Both the position numbers and the translations under genes were made by a program. From Blautia sp. AF19-10LB (lineage in GTDB: Bacteria; Bacillota; Clostridia; Lachnospirales; Lachnospiraceae), in contig NZ_QTWS01000017.1 in assembly GCF_003461245.1 (NCBI RefSeq), forward strand, positions 1 to 64,000: a DNA stretch of 64,000 nucleotides, written 5' to 3'. Below are positions 43,278 to 52,301 of the stretch, in pieces (within the stretch, counting starts at the first letter, position 1; the number at the start of each line of letters is the position of its first letter). The notes under the pieces are model-generated. The model was not told where the DNA came from and did no database searches. It worked only from the letters and a program-made list of their open reading frames with translations.

Positions 43278-45238
43278 AGAAAAAAATCATCATAGGAGTT
43301 CTGATCGCTGCATTGATAGCGGGCGGTACTGCCGGTGGTGCAGTTTATTACAGAAAATCACATCAGAGTGAAGTGTCAGTTGTAAGTGTGGACAGCCTGG
43401 CGAGTCAGTATTATACGGATGATACCAGCTTGGAGGGAAATATCGCTACAAGTGCAGTTCAAAGTATTACCATAGACAAAGACATGATCGTTCAGGATGT
43501 TTATGTATCAAAAGGCGATACAGTAAAAAAAGGAGACAAACTGGTTTCTTTTGATATGACACTGGTGCAGATGGAACTCAAGATCGCGAAACTGAAGCAG
43601 GAACAGCAGGAACAAAATCTGGCAAAGGCACAGAAACGACTTGCGAGTCTTCAGAATGGAGGTCCTGTTGAGGAAAGCGATGCAGGCAGTGATTCTCTGA
43701 ATGCAGACCAGCCATCGGACACAGATACAAGCAGCACCGGAGATGAGCTGGCTTCGGCTGGAAGTTCCCTGAACGGAGTTTATCTGGCAGCAGTAATGAA
43801 TCCAATTCTGGCGGCAGCCATGCTGGAAAGCACAGCTTCGACCGAGGATTTTACGGATACGCAGCAGGAAGCTTCCTCTGAGGAAGCAGATACGAGCGCA
43901 GATGTGGATTTTGGTTCTGATGATACAGGGGAAGATGATACGGAACCTACGCCGATTCCTGAACAAACAGAAACACCGGAAGAGACACCGATACCAACAC
44001 CAACGGAAACACCGGGAGCAGATCAGCCGCAGGACGATTTTGTGGATGATGTAAAAATTGTGGATATAGCACCAGGTGAGAATAAAGATAAACTGATGGA
44101 TGGAGAATCACAGTTTGTGAAGATCCTGAATGATGAAACAGAACCTATTACCGGAACTGGTACAAAGGATGATCCGTTTGTGTTCCTGTGTGACTCGTCC
44201 GAAGGATATGTAGTTGCAAAAGGTTCTTTCCTTAACAAAATGGCACAGTTTAACAGTGACGGTACAAGAGATGCGGGAAAGACAGGATACTGGTATCAGC
44301 TGGAATTTCATCAGAATAATCAGGTGGCAGATTATCAGGACAGAAAGTCATCCTGTATTGGGTATTATCTCATTGATGGAAATCTTCTTGACAAACGTGT
44401 AGATAATGATTCGGAAATTGAATATACACTGGATGGTGCAAGTCAGTATGAGGATGAATTACCAGATGATGGTGGAGATTATGATAATGCGGATGATTCA
44501 GGAAACGCTTCAATTACCAGAGATGAAGCAATCAAAATCCAGAAATCAAGAATTCAGAGTCTGAGTCTGGATATTCGGGAAAGCAAACTGAATATCAGTA
44601 AACTGGAAAAGAAGGTTCAGAAAGAAACGATTTACAGCAGACTGGATGGAACTGTGGCAAAGGTTGGAGATTCCACAACTTCATCTTCTGATGGAAGCAC
44701 TTTTATGACAGTTAAGAGCAAAGAAGGATACTATGTTAAAGGAACGGTAAGTGAACTGATGCTGGATCAGATAAAGGAAGGCACAGAATTGAAATGTTCC
44801 ACTTCAAATGGTGACTTTAATGCAAAGGTGGCATACGTGTCCGAGTATCCTGTTTCGGGCGATTCTTCCTATTATGGAAGTGGAAATCCGAATGCTTCTT
44901 ACTACGAATATACAGCTACTATAGAGGACAGTTCCGTTAAAGTATCAGATGACGACTGGCTTACGGTTATGCTGGCAGGAAATGTGGTCAGCAATGGAAT
45001 TGTTCTGGACAGAGCATTTGTCCGCACTGAAAATGGAGTCAGCTATGTCTACAAGGATGATAATGGTGTGCTGAAAAAACAGATTCTGAAAGTGGGAGGC
45101 AATGTAAACAGTGGATACAGTGTTCTCGTAACAGGAGGAATCACCAGAGAAGACAAAATTGCTTTTCCTTATGGCGATGATGTTGCAGATGGTGTCAAAA
45201 CAAAAGAAGTTTCAGCAGACGAAATGTATGGCTACTAG
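43274..45238 (+). CDS. Second HlyD-like adaptor with a large insertion
   Basis: A 654-residue adaptor in the same operon, overlapping the ATPase gene by ATGA. A membrane helix (about 4-24) and the first lipoyl half ([13 protein letters not shown] near 77) lead into helix one of the hairpin (about 100-125). About 300 residues follow before helix two (about 420-450) and the second lipoyl half (S-R-L-D-G-T-V-A-K). The insert has an acidic and [14 protein letters not shown] linker, then a compact domain (about 255-375) with [10 protein letters not shown]. The insert is unusual for the family. The protein probably pairs with the first adaptor. Confidence 0.85.
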   Translation: MKKKIIIGVLIAALIAGGTAGGAVYYRKSHQSEVSVVSVDSLASQYYTDDTSLEGNIATSAVQSITIDKDMIVQDVYVSKGDTVKKGDKLVSFDMTLVQMELKIAKLKQEQQEQNLAKAQKRLASLQNGGPVEESDAGSDSLNADQPSDTDTSSTGDELASAGSSLNGVYLAAVMNPILAAAMLESTASTEDFTDTQQEASSEEADTSADVDFGSDDTGEDDTEPTPIPEQTETPEETPIPTPTETPGADQPQDDFVDDVKIVDIAPGENKDKLMDGESQFVKILNDETEPITGTGTKDDPFVFLCDSSEGYVVAKGSFLNKMAQFNSDGTRDAGKTGYWYQLEFHQNNQVADYQDRKSSCIGYYLIDGNLLDKRVDNDSEIEYTLDGASQYEDELPDDGGDYDNADDSGNASITRDEAIKIQKSRIQSLSLDIRESKLNISKLEKKVQKETIYSRLDGTVAKVGDSTTSSSDGSTFMTVKSKEGYYVKGTVSELMLDQIKEGTELKCSTSNGDFNAKVAYVSEYPVSGDSSYYGSGNPNASYYEYTATIEDSSVKVSDDDWLTVMLAGNVVSNGIVLDRAFVRTENGVSYVYKDDNGVLKKQILKVGGNVNSGYSVLVTGGITREDKIAFPYGDDVADGVKTKEVSADEMYGY

Positions 45239-45252
45239 GAAGGTGGGAATTT

Positions 45253-46509
45253 ATGCTTGAAAATATCAGAATATCCATTCAGGGAATCTGGTCTCACAAA
45301 ATGCGATCCTTTCTGACAATGCTTGGTATCATTATCGGTATTGCCTCCATTATTGCAATCGTTTCAACTTTGAAGGGAACAAATGAACAGATCAAGGAAG
45401 ACCTGATCGGTGCGGGTAATAACACGGTTTCCATTACGCTTAATTATGGAGACAGTGCTTATGACCAGGATTACGGAATGAGTGATGGGAAAGCTGCACC
45501 GCTTCTTTCAGATGAACAGAAAGAAGAAGTACGGAAACTGGATCATGTAGAGAATGCGACATTTTTTTACAGTCGTTCTTATGCGAGCAACGTTTATTAT
45601 CAGAATGTCAGTTTCCAGGGCGGAAGCATTTATGGAATAGACATGGAGTATCTGGAAACTCGCGGGTATATGGTCAGAGCGGGTAGAGGTTTTGTACAGA
45701 AAGATCTCAATGAGATGAGAAAGGTCGTTCTTGTGGATGATAATGCAGCAGAGAATCTGTTTGCAGGAGAGAACCCGGTAGGTAAGACGATTGAGATTGG
45801 ATCAGAACCGTTTACCGTTGTCGGGGTTGTTCAGCAGAGTGACGACTATCTTCCGAACATCAAGACGATTGACGAGTTCAATGAATATTATCAGACCATC
45901 ATGGGAACAGTTATGATCCCGGAAACCACCTGGCCGACAGCTTTTCAGTTTGACGAGCCGCAGAATGCAGTGATCCGTGCGGATTCTACAGACAATATGA
46001 GTTCTGCCGGAAATGCAGCAGCGGAAGTTATGAATCAGGGAATTGATACAAATTCTTCCAAGTTCAAATACAAGGCTGACGATGTGATGCAGCAGGTAAG
46101 AAATATGCAGAAACTCAGCGAAAGCACCAATACACAGCTGATCTGGATCGCAAGTATTTCTCTGCTGGTAGGAGGTATCGGTGTTATGAACATCATGCTG
46201 GTATCTGTCACAGAGCGAACGAGTGAGATCGGTCTAAAGAAAGCGATCGGAGCAAGAAAAAAGGTCATTCTTTTCCAGTTTCTGACAGAAGCGGCCATGC
46301 TGACAAGTATTGGCGGTATCATTGGAGTTATTGTCGGAATTGTCCTGTCGAAAGTGGTCTCCAAGCTTTCGGGAGCACCGACGGCGATCAGTATTCCGGC
46401 GATCATCGGATCAGTAATATTTTCCATGCTGATCGGAGTTATCTTTGGACTGCTCCCATCTGTTAAGGCAGCAGACCTGAACCCGATCGATGCACTGCGA
46501 AGTGAATAA
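45253..46509 (+). CDS. MacB-like ABC permease
   Basis: A 418-residue FtsX/MacB-type permease. It has the N-terminal helix following [13 protein letters not shown] and a large extracellular domain (about 45-280). Three C-terminal helices start at [20 protein letters not shown], with the family motif [14 protein letters not shown]. With one ATPase and two adaptors it forms a complete tripartite-like exporter; the substrate (peptide, antibiotic or lipid) is not indicated. GGAAGGTGGG precedes the ATG. Strong terminators follow. Confidence 0.92.
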   Translation: MLENIRISIQGIWSHKMRSFLTMLGIIIGIASIIAIVSTLKGTNEQIKEDLIGAGNNTVSITLNYGDSAYDQDYGMSDGKAAPLLSDEQKEEVRKLDHVENATFFYSRSYASNVYYQNVSFQGGSIYGIDMEYLETRGYMVRAGRGFVQKDLNEMRKVVLVDDNAAENLFAGENPVGKTIEIGSEPFTVVGVVQQSDDYLPNIKTIDEFNEYYQTIMGTVMIPETTWPTAFQFDEPQNAVIRADSTDNMSSAGNAAAEVMNQGIDTNSSKFKYKADDVMQQVRNMQKLSESTNTQLIWIASISLLVGGIGVMNIMLVSVTERTSEIGLKKAIGARKKVILFQFLTEAAMLTSIGGIIGVIVGIVLSKVVSKLSGAPTAISIPAIIGSVIFSMLIGVIFGLLPSVKAADLNPIDALRSE

Positions 46510-46520
46510 GTCAAAAATCT

Positions 46521-46589
46521 GTTACTGTGAACGGAGTGAACAGTAACAAAAAACCTCTATGGTTCCCGGGAACCATAGAGGTTTTTTTA
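46521..46589 (+). terminator. Double terminator after the efflux operon
   Basis: GTTACTGT (46521-46528) pairs with ACAGTAAC (46540-46547). Then AAACCTCTATGGTTC and GAACCATAGAGGTTT form a perfect stem with a CCGG loop (46551-46583), ending in seven T. It is one of the strongest terminators in the window. Confidence 0.9.
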
Positions 46590-46627
46590 TATAAAATGTA
46601 AAAAATATCCGGCTTTTATATTTTTAA

Positions 46628-46656
46628 TTGAGATACCGGGTGAGATGTGCTAAACT
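46628..46656 (+). promoter_or_regulatory. Promoter of the degV-argS unit
   Basis: TTGAGA (46628-46633), 17 bp, TAAACT (46651-46656) with a TGC extension. It lies 78 bp before the DegV start and downstream of the strong terminator, so it opens a new transcript. Confidence 0.7.
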
Positions 46657-46733
46657 ATAAACAGTATGCAATGATTCAATAAGGATATGAGTATTGTTAT
46701 CTGAAAACAGAAAAACACATGAGGAGATACAGT

Positions 46734-47606
46734 ATGGGAAAAATTGCGATTGTAACAGACAGTAACAGTGGCATTACACAGGATGAAGGACGAGAGCTTG
46801 GAATTTCTGTCCTCCCGATGCCTTTTTATATTAATGATGTTATGTATCTTGAGGGGATCACACTTTCTCAGGAAGAATTTTATGAGAAGCTCAAGAACGA
46901 TGAAGCAATCTCTACTTCACAGCCAGGCCCGGCAGAAGTCTGCGGACTGTGGGACAATCTTCTGGAGGAGTATGATGAGGTTGTGCACATTCCGATGTCC
47001 AGCGGATTAAGTGCAGCATGCGATACTGCAACAGCACTTTCCAGAGAATATGGCGGCAAAGTACAGGTTGTCAACAACCAGAGGATTTCCGTAACACAGC
47101 GTCAGTCCGTTCTGGATGCACTGGCACTGCGTGATGTAGGCAAGACAGCCGCAGAGATCAAAGAAGTTCTCGAAGCGGAAAAAATGGAATCCAGCATCTA
47201 CATCACACTGGAAACACTGAAATATCTCAAAAAAGGCGGCAGGATCACTCCGGCAGCAGCAGCGATCGGAACTGTTCTCAACCTGAAACCGGTTCTTCAG
47301 ATCCAGGGAGAGAAATTGGATGCCTATGCCAAGGTAAGAGGTAAGAAACAGGCAAAGAAAGTCATGCTCAAAGCAATGAGAGAAGACTGGGACAGCCGTT
47401 TTAAGGAATATGCAGAAGCAGGAGAAATGTGCCTCCAGATGGCATATACAGGAAACAAAGAAGAAGCAGAGGAATTCAAGAATGAAGTTCAGGCAGCATT
47501 CCCGGGTCTGGACATCCATATGGATCCGCTTTCTTTAAGTGTAGCCTGCCACATCGGACACGGAGCACTCGCCGTAGCCTGCTCCAAAAAAGTAACTGTA
47601 AAATAA
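46734..47606 (+). CDS. DegV family fatty-acid-binding protein
   Basis: A 290-residue DegV-fold protein; family members bind fatty acids and act with FakA-like kinases. It starts M-G-K-I-A-I-V-T-D-S-N-S-G-I, with D-S-N in the ligand site. T-S-Q-P-G-P near 61, P-M-S-S-G-L-S near 89, and L-K-K-G-G-R-I near 165 are family motifs. I chose ATG 46734, which has GAGGAG 8 bp upstream. No fakA-like gene is in the window. argS follows after 12 bp. Confidence 0.9.
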   Translation: MGKIAIVTDSNSGITQDEGRELGISVLPMPFYINDVMYLEGITLSQEEFYEKLKNDEAISTSQPGPAEVCGLWDNLLEEYDEVVHIPMSSGLSAACDTATALSREYGGKVQVVNNQRISVTQRQSVLDALALRDVGKTAAEIKEVLEAEKMESSIYITLETLKYLKKGGRITPAAAAIGTVLNLKPVLQIQGEKLDAYAKVRGKKQAKKVMLKAMREDWDSRFKEYAEAGEMCLQMAYTGNKEEAEEFKNEVQAAFPGLDIHMDPLSLSVACHIGHGALAVACSKKVTVK

Positions 47607-47618
47607 GGAGATATGATA

Positions 47619-49385
47619 ATGAAAAAACTTATGGAATTAATGGCAGAGGAACTTGCTTCTGCTTTTGAAAAAGCCGGATATGATCCGTCATACGGCAAAG
47701 TAACCGTTTCCAACCGTCCTGACTTATGTGAATATCAGTGCAACGGAGCAATGGCAGGAGCCAAAGCTTACAAGAAAGCACCGTTCATGATCGCAGATGA
47801 TGTAGTTGTATATCTCAAGGACAGCAAGATCTTTTCTATGGCAGAGGTTGTAAAACCAGGTTTTATCAACCTCAGAGTCAGAGAAGAATTCCTTGCAGAC
47901 TACCTTAAGGAAATGGAAGCAGACCCGAAATACTCTGTCAGGACTGCAGAGACACCAAAGACCATCATCATCGACTACGGCGGACCGAACGTAGCAAAAC
48001 CGCTCCACGTAGGACATCTTCGTTCCGCGATCATCGGAGAGAGTATCAAACGTATCGGCAGATATGTAGGACACAAGGTGATCGGTGACGTACATCTCGG
48101 TGACTGGGGACTCCAGATGGGACTTATCATCACAGAACTCAAACACCGCAAACCGGAGCTTGTTTACTTTGACGACAGCTATCAGGGAGAATACCCGCAG
48201 GAAGCACCGTTCACCATCAGCGAACTGGAAGAGATCTATCCATGTGCAAGCGGTAAATCCAAAGTAGATGAGGAATACCGTAACGAGGCACTTGAGGCAA
48301 CACATCAGTTACAGCAGGGCAAACCAGGCTACATGGCTCTCTGGAACCACATCATGCAGGTTTCCGTAACTGACCTCAAGAGAAACTACAGCAATTTAAA
48401 TGTATCCTTCGACCTCTGGAAAAAGGAATCCGACGCACAGCCATACATCCCGGATATGGTCCAGATGATGAAAGACCAGGGCTTCGCATACGAAGATCAG
48501 GGAGCACTCGTTGTAGATGTCAAAGAAGACACAGACACCAAAGAAATCCCGCCATGCATGCTTCTCAAATCCGACGGAGCATCCCTTTATACAACAACAG
48601 ACCTTGCAACGATCGTAGAACGAGTAAAACTCTTCGATCCGGATGAGATCCTCTACGTCGTAGACAAACGCCAGGAACTCCACTTCATCCAGGTATTCCG
48701 CTGCGCAAGAAAGACCGGTCTCGTAAAACCAGAGACAGAACTTTCCTTCCTTGGCTTCGGTACCATGAACGGAAAAGACGGCAAACCATTCAAGACAAGA
48801 GACGGCGGCGTTATGCGTCTTGAAAACCTGATCGCAGACATCGACGAAGAAATGTTCCACAAGATTGTCGAAAACAGAAGCGTCAAAGACCAGGATGCGC
48901 AGGAAACAGCCAAAGTAGTAGGCCTCTCCGCAATCAAATACGGTGACCTCTCCAACCAGGCAACCAAAGACTACGTCTTCGACATCGACCGCTTCACCTC
49001 CTTCGAAGGAAACACAGGTCCGTACATCCTCTACACAATTGTACGAATCAAATCCATCCTGAACCGTTACAAAGAAGAAGGCGGAAACCTCGAATCCGGA
49101 GAACTCCTCCCGGCAGTAAACACCAGCCAGAAAAACCTCATGCTGGAACTGACCAAATTCGGAAGCACCATCGAAAACGCCTTCGAAGAAAAAGCACCAC
49201 ACAAAATCTGCGCTTACATCTACGAAGTCTCCAACGCCTTCAACAGCTTCTACCACGAGACCAAGATCCTGAGCGAAGAAAACCAGGGCCAGAAAGAATC
49301 CTTCCTCAAACTCCTGAGCCTCACCAAAAACATCCTCGAAACCAGCATCGACCTCCTGGGCTTCTCAGCCCCAGACCGCATGTAA
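47619..49385 (+). CDS. argS: Arginine--tRNA ligase
   Basis: Class I synthetase of 588 residues. HIGH-like motif is H-V-G-H-L-R-S (about 127-133). The N-terminal Arg-tRNA additional domain and the C-terminal DALR domain (ending L-L-G-F-S-A-P-D-R-M) are complete. The start is ATG 47619, 8 bp after AAGGAG; the ATG at 47613 is too close. From about 48,400 on, codons shift strongly to C-ending forms (TTC, TAC, ATC, CTC, AAC), unlike the first third. It lies 12 bp after the DegV gene. Confidence 0.95.
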   Translation: MKKLMELMAEELASAFEKAGYDPSYGKVTVSNRPDLCEYQCNGAMAGAKAYKKAPFMIADDVVVYLKDSKIFSMAEVVKPGFINLRVREEFLADYLKEMEADPKYSVRTAETPKTIIIDYGGPNVAKPLHVGHLRSAIIGESIKRIGRYVGHKVIGDVHLGDWGLQMGLIITELKHRKPELVYFDDSYQGEYPQEAPFTISELEEIYPCASGKSKVDEEYRNEALEATHQLQQGKPGYMALWNHIMQVSVTDLKRNYSNLNVSFDLWKKESDAQPYIPDMVQMMKDQGFAYEDQGALVVDVKEDTDTKEIPPCMLLKSDGASLYTTTDLATIVERVKLFDPDEILYVVDKRQELHFIQVFRCARKTGLVKPETELSFLGFGTMNGKDGKPFKTRDGGVMRLENLIADIDEEMFHKIVENRSVKDQDAQETAKVVGLSAIKYGDLSNQATKDYVFDIDRFTSFEGNTGPYILYTIVRIKSILNRYKEEGGNLESGELLPAVNTSQKNLMLELTKFGSTIENAFEEKAPHKICAYIYEVSNAFNSFYHETKILSEENQGQKESFLKLLSLTKNILETSIDLLGFSAPDRM

Positions 49386-49390
49386 AGTTT

Positions 49391-49499
49391 CCGTCCCTCA
49401 CCTTTCCCCTTTTGTTCACACAAAGCGTGGTCGAAAAAGGGGGAGCCCGAGGGGGAAAAAACGGCCTTCGCAACTTCGAGTGCGTTCCCCCTCGGACGG
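49391..49499 (+). repeat. Nested inverted repeats between argS and kinase
   Basis: CCGTCC (49391-49396) pairs with GGACGG (49494-49499) at the outer edge. Inside, CCCCTTTT (49406-49413) pairs with AAAAGGGG (49435-49442), and CCGAGGGGGAA (49447-49457) pairs perfectly with TTCCCCCTCGG (49485-49495). The whole is a folded element of about 110 bp with terminal inverted repeats. It may be argS terminator, RNA leader of the kinase gene, or a small non-autonomous repeat element. Confidence 0.6.
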
Positions 49500-49527
49500 T
49501 TTTGGAAAATTAGAAAGGAGAATAAAT

Positions 49528-50763
49528 ATAGATTTAACAGGCAAAATTCTAAAAAACCGCTACTGCATCATATCCAAGATAGGAGAGGGCGGGGAGGGAA
49601 CCACTTACCTCTCCCGCGATATGGACCTGGGCACCTTCTGGACCATCAAACAACTCCCCATCTCAAAGAAAACCGAAGCAAAACTTCTAAAACATCTCAA
49701 CCACCCATCCCTCCCAAGAATGACAGACTACACCGAACAAGACGATTCCTGCTACCTCGTCATGGAATACATCAAAGGCAAATCCCTTGAATCCCATCTA
49801 AAAGAATCTTATCAATTTTCTTTTGACCAAATCTTAACGATCACCCATACAATTCTTCAAATTTTTCAATACCTGCATTCACAAAAACCCCCCATTTATT
49901 ATGGCGACTTAAAACCAGACAACTTAATCTTAGATGAAAATGGAAAAATCTACCTCATAGATTTTGGAAGCGCCCTGTGCAGTTACAAAACTGCAAGAAA
50001 AACGATAAAGGGAACAAAAGGCTACGCCGCTCCGGAACAATACGAAGGCATCCTGACCGCACCCAGCGATTTCTACGCCCTCGGCAAAACACTGCAAAAA
50101 CTTTGCGGAAAAAAGAAATACCACTATTATATCCGCTCCCCGCAATTCGCAAAATTCATTCACAAATGCTGCCGCCAGGACCCGGACAAACGCTGGCAGA
50201 ATGCAGAAGAAGCAGAAAAATATCTTGCAAAGATCAATTGGAAACCATTCTCCCTGAAATCCGTCCTGGTTCCGGTCTGTGCTGCACTCCTCACCCTCCT
50301 GGCAGTTATCCACGGCGCAGAACAGCAGCCGGTACTTCCAGAATTCCAGAACGCACTGGCAGCCGTGACAGCCAGATTTTATAGCATGGAATATCAAAGC
50401 AGCGATAAAAAATCCAGAGAACTTTTCTGCCTGGATACGGAACACAGATTACAGCAGATGCTCAAACTCTACAGAAAAAGTGAAGAGCAGATCCGCCTCC
50501 TGGAATTACTGGCGTGGAACGGAGAACTGCTTGGCAAAGCAAACAAAGCAGAGTTTTATTACAGACAGCTGATCACATACGAACCGGAATACGGAGCAGG
50601 CTATCTGGAGTTTGGAAACTTTCTCAACAGACAGGGGCGATATGAACAGAGTATGGAGGTATACAGAGAATGGGAAAAACAGACATCAGAAAAGAAAACA
50701 GACAACAGTCGGATAACACAGAATCAGATAGAAGCATGGAAAAAAGAAGCATCCTCAAAATAA
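49528..50763 (+). CDS. Membrane Ser/Thr protein kinase with TPR-like tail
   Basis: A eukaryotic-like kinase of about 411 residues. The glycine loop is G-E-G-G-E-G, the lysine sits in W-T-I-K-Q-L, the catalytic loop is Y-G-D-L-K-P-D-N (Y-G-D in place of H-R-D), the metal site D-F-G-S-A, and A-P-E-Q-Y follows. A membrane helix (about 244-262) and an extracellular part with TPR-like helices (about 320-390) complete it. No ATG is available: AAAGGAG (49514-49520) is 7 bp before ATA at 49528, which aligns with the family's first residue (x-D-L-T-G-K). The alternative is GTG 49480 inside a hairpin. It overlaps the next gene by 94 bp. Confidence 0.8.
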   Translation: MDLTGKILKNRYCIISKIGEGGEGTTYLSRDMDLGTFWTIKQLPISKKTEAKLLKHLNHPSLPRMTDYTEQDDSCYLVMEYIKGKSLESHLKESYQFSFDQILTITHTILQIFQYLHSQKPPIYYGDLKPDNLILDENGKIYLIDFGSALCSYKTARKTIKGTKGYAAPEQYEGILTAPSDFYALGKTLQKLCGKKKYHYYIRSPQFAKFIHKCCRQDPDKRWQNAEEAEKYLAKINWKPFSLKSVLVPVCAALLTLLAVIHGAEQQPVLPEFQNALAAVTARFYSMEYQSSDKKSRELFCLDTEHRLQQMLKLYRKSEEQIRLLELLAWNGELLGKANKAEFYYRQLITYEPEYGAGYLEFGNFLNRQGRYEQSMEVYREWEKQTSEKKTDNSRITQNQIEAWKKEASSK

Positions 50764-51638
50764 AAAAGAACTTTCTGGCAGGAGTTTCGCTGTTGATATT
50801 TTTACTGCTCGCAGTAAAGGTTGTCCAGGCAATCGAACTGGGCGGCTTTGATGTTGATATGGGAACAGGAAGTTTCGAGGATGATTCCAGTTGGGATCAG
50901 GAAGAAACCACAGGCGGGACGACATCGTCCGACAATGATAATTATGACAGTAACAACAATTGGAGCAACACAGAAGATTCCTGGAATACAGGAGACGATT
51001 CCTCTGGCGCAGGTGCAGGAAGTTACACGACAGGAAACACCAATACCGCACAGCCAGAAACAGACTGGAACGATTTTTTCTCAGCAGACTCGTATGAAGA
51101 TGGAACTTCAAACAACAACACCGTGTCTCAAAATAACAGCTCAGAAACCGCCAGGGCCGCAGACCATCAGAACAGTAATGATACCCTTTACAATATTGAA
51201 AATACAGAACAACAGATCGCAGACATATCTCCAACACCAATTCCTTCCCCCACACCAACAATGACACCAATCCCATCCATCAGTCCCACTCCAACCCCGG
51301 TCTCAGAAATCCAGAAAAATATCCTGACAGTTCCACAAAAAGAAGAAGAGCTTACCGAAGAAGAATGCCGCCAGAAAACGCAGCTCATTTACTGCAGAAA
51401 AGAGATCCGGAATGCAGCAGAGGCAGAAATCATCCCGGATCGATCACGTGTGATCGCAGTTGTCTCGATCCGGATAAATGGAAAAGAAGCAGACTGGCAC
51501 TGGAGGAGCAGCAGGATCCTGCTGAAACTGAACCCACAGGAAATGCAGACAGAAATCGAGACAGCCATAATGTGCAGGAAAGAATTGTCGTGGACGGAAG
51601 CAAAAAAGAATGCTATACTAACGTATAATATTTTTTGA
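50670..51638 (+). CDS. Membrane-anchored disordered protein, kinase partner
   Basis: A 322-residue protein that I do not recognise. A short basic cytoplasmic start leads to one membrane helix (about 36-55). A long Asn/Ser/Asp/Gly-rich stretch (about 60-180) and a Pro-Thr linker (S-P-T-P-I-P-S-P-T-P, about 188-215) follow. The last 90 residues, with R-V-I-A-V-V-S-I-R-I-N, look folded. GGAGG at about 50655-50660 fits ATG 50670, placing 94 bp of overlap with the kinase gene, so the two are likely translated together. The Ser/Thr-rich start could be a kinase substrate; this is speculation. Confidence 0.65.
   Translation: MGKTDIRKENRQQSDNTESDRSMEKRSILKIKKNFLAGVSLLIFLLLAVKVVQAIELGGFDVDMGTGSFEDDSSWDQEETTGGTTSSDNDNYDSNNNWSNTEDSWNTGDDSSGAGAGSYTTGNTNTAQPETDWNDFFSADSYEDGTSNNNTVSQNNSSETARAADHQNSNDTLYNIENTEQQIADISPTPIPSPTPTMTPIPSISPTPTPVSEIQKNILTVPQKEEELTEEECRQKTQLIYCRKEIRNAAEAEIIPDRSRVIAVVSIRINGKEADWHWRSSRILLKLNPQEMQTEIETAIMCRKELSWTEAKKNAILTYNIF
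51591..51619 (+). promoter_or_regulatory. Promoter of the HAD gene
   Basis: TGGACG (51591-51596), 17 bp, TATACT (51614-51619) with TGC extension. It lies in the last codons of the preceding gene, 35 bp before the HAD gene ATG. Confidence 0.6.
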
Positions 51639-51653
51639 CAATGGAGGAAATTT

Positions 51654-52301
51654 ATGTATAAAGCAATTTTTTTTGATCTGGATGGAACACTGACAGAGTC
51701 TGGCGAGGGAATCACCAAATCCGTTCAGTATGCACTGGAAAAGATCGGAAAACCAGAAGAAGACCTGGAGAAACTGAAAGTCTTTGTCGGACCGCCGCTC
51801 ATGGAACAGTTCATGAAATACGCCGGTGTGGACGAGGCTACTGGACGCAAGGCAGTAGAATTTTACAGAGAACGATATGAAGTAAAGGGAATTTACGAGA
51901 ATCATCCATATGAGGGTGTGGAGGAGATGCTTCAGGAACTGAAACGCAAAGGTTACATTCTGGCAGTCGCTTCCTCAAAACCAGAGTACTATGTAACGCA
52001 GATCCTTGATTATTTCAAGCTGAGTTCTTATTTTGATGTGGTTGTAGGAAGTGAAATGAACGGTGCCAGAACAAGCAAATCAGAGGTGATCGAGGAAGCA
52101 TTGAAACGCATCAACATGAGCGATAAACGAAACGAAGTTCTCATGGTAGGTGATAAAGAGCACGATGTTCTTGGCGCGCGTGCGGCAGGACTTGACTGTG
52201 TGGCAGTTGCATATGGTTATGGAACACAGGAAGAACTGACAGAGGCGAATCCTCTCAAGATCGTTGATTCTGTCGATGAACTGCTTCATTTTTTCGACTG
52301 A
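51654..52301 (+). CDS. HAD phosphatase, phosphoglycolate-phosphatase-like
   Basis: A 215-residue cytoplasmic HAD hydrolase. Motif I is D-L-D-G-T (8-12), motif II S-S in A-V-A-S-S-K-P near 105, motif III K-S-E near 143 and motif IV G-D-K-E-H-D near 165. It has the helical type-I cap of the Gph/PgmB group. The substrate is not fixed by sequence. GGAGG is 8 bp before the ATG. Its TGA overlaps the probable CTG start of the protease gene. Confidence 0.9.
   Translation: MYKAIFFDLDGTLTESGEGITKSVQYALEKIGKPEEDLEKLKVFVGPPLMEQFMKYAGVDEATGRKAVEFYRERYEVKGIYENHPYEGVEEMLQELKRKGYILAVASSKPEYYVTQILDYFKLSSYFDVVVGSEMNGARTSKSEVIEEALKRINMSDKRNEVLMVGDKEHDVLGARAAGLDCVAVAYGYGTQEELTEANPLKIVDSVDELLHFFD

Noticed and set aside
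48396..49256. Minus-strand open frame of 286 codons opposite argS
   Set aside because: Its openness follows from the C-ending codon bias of argS in this part; the Val/Phe/Asp/Glu pattern is non-protein-like.
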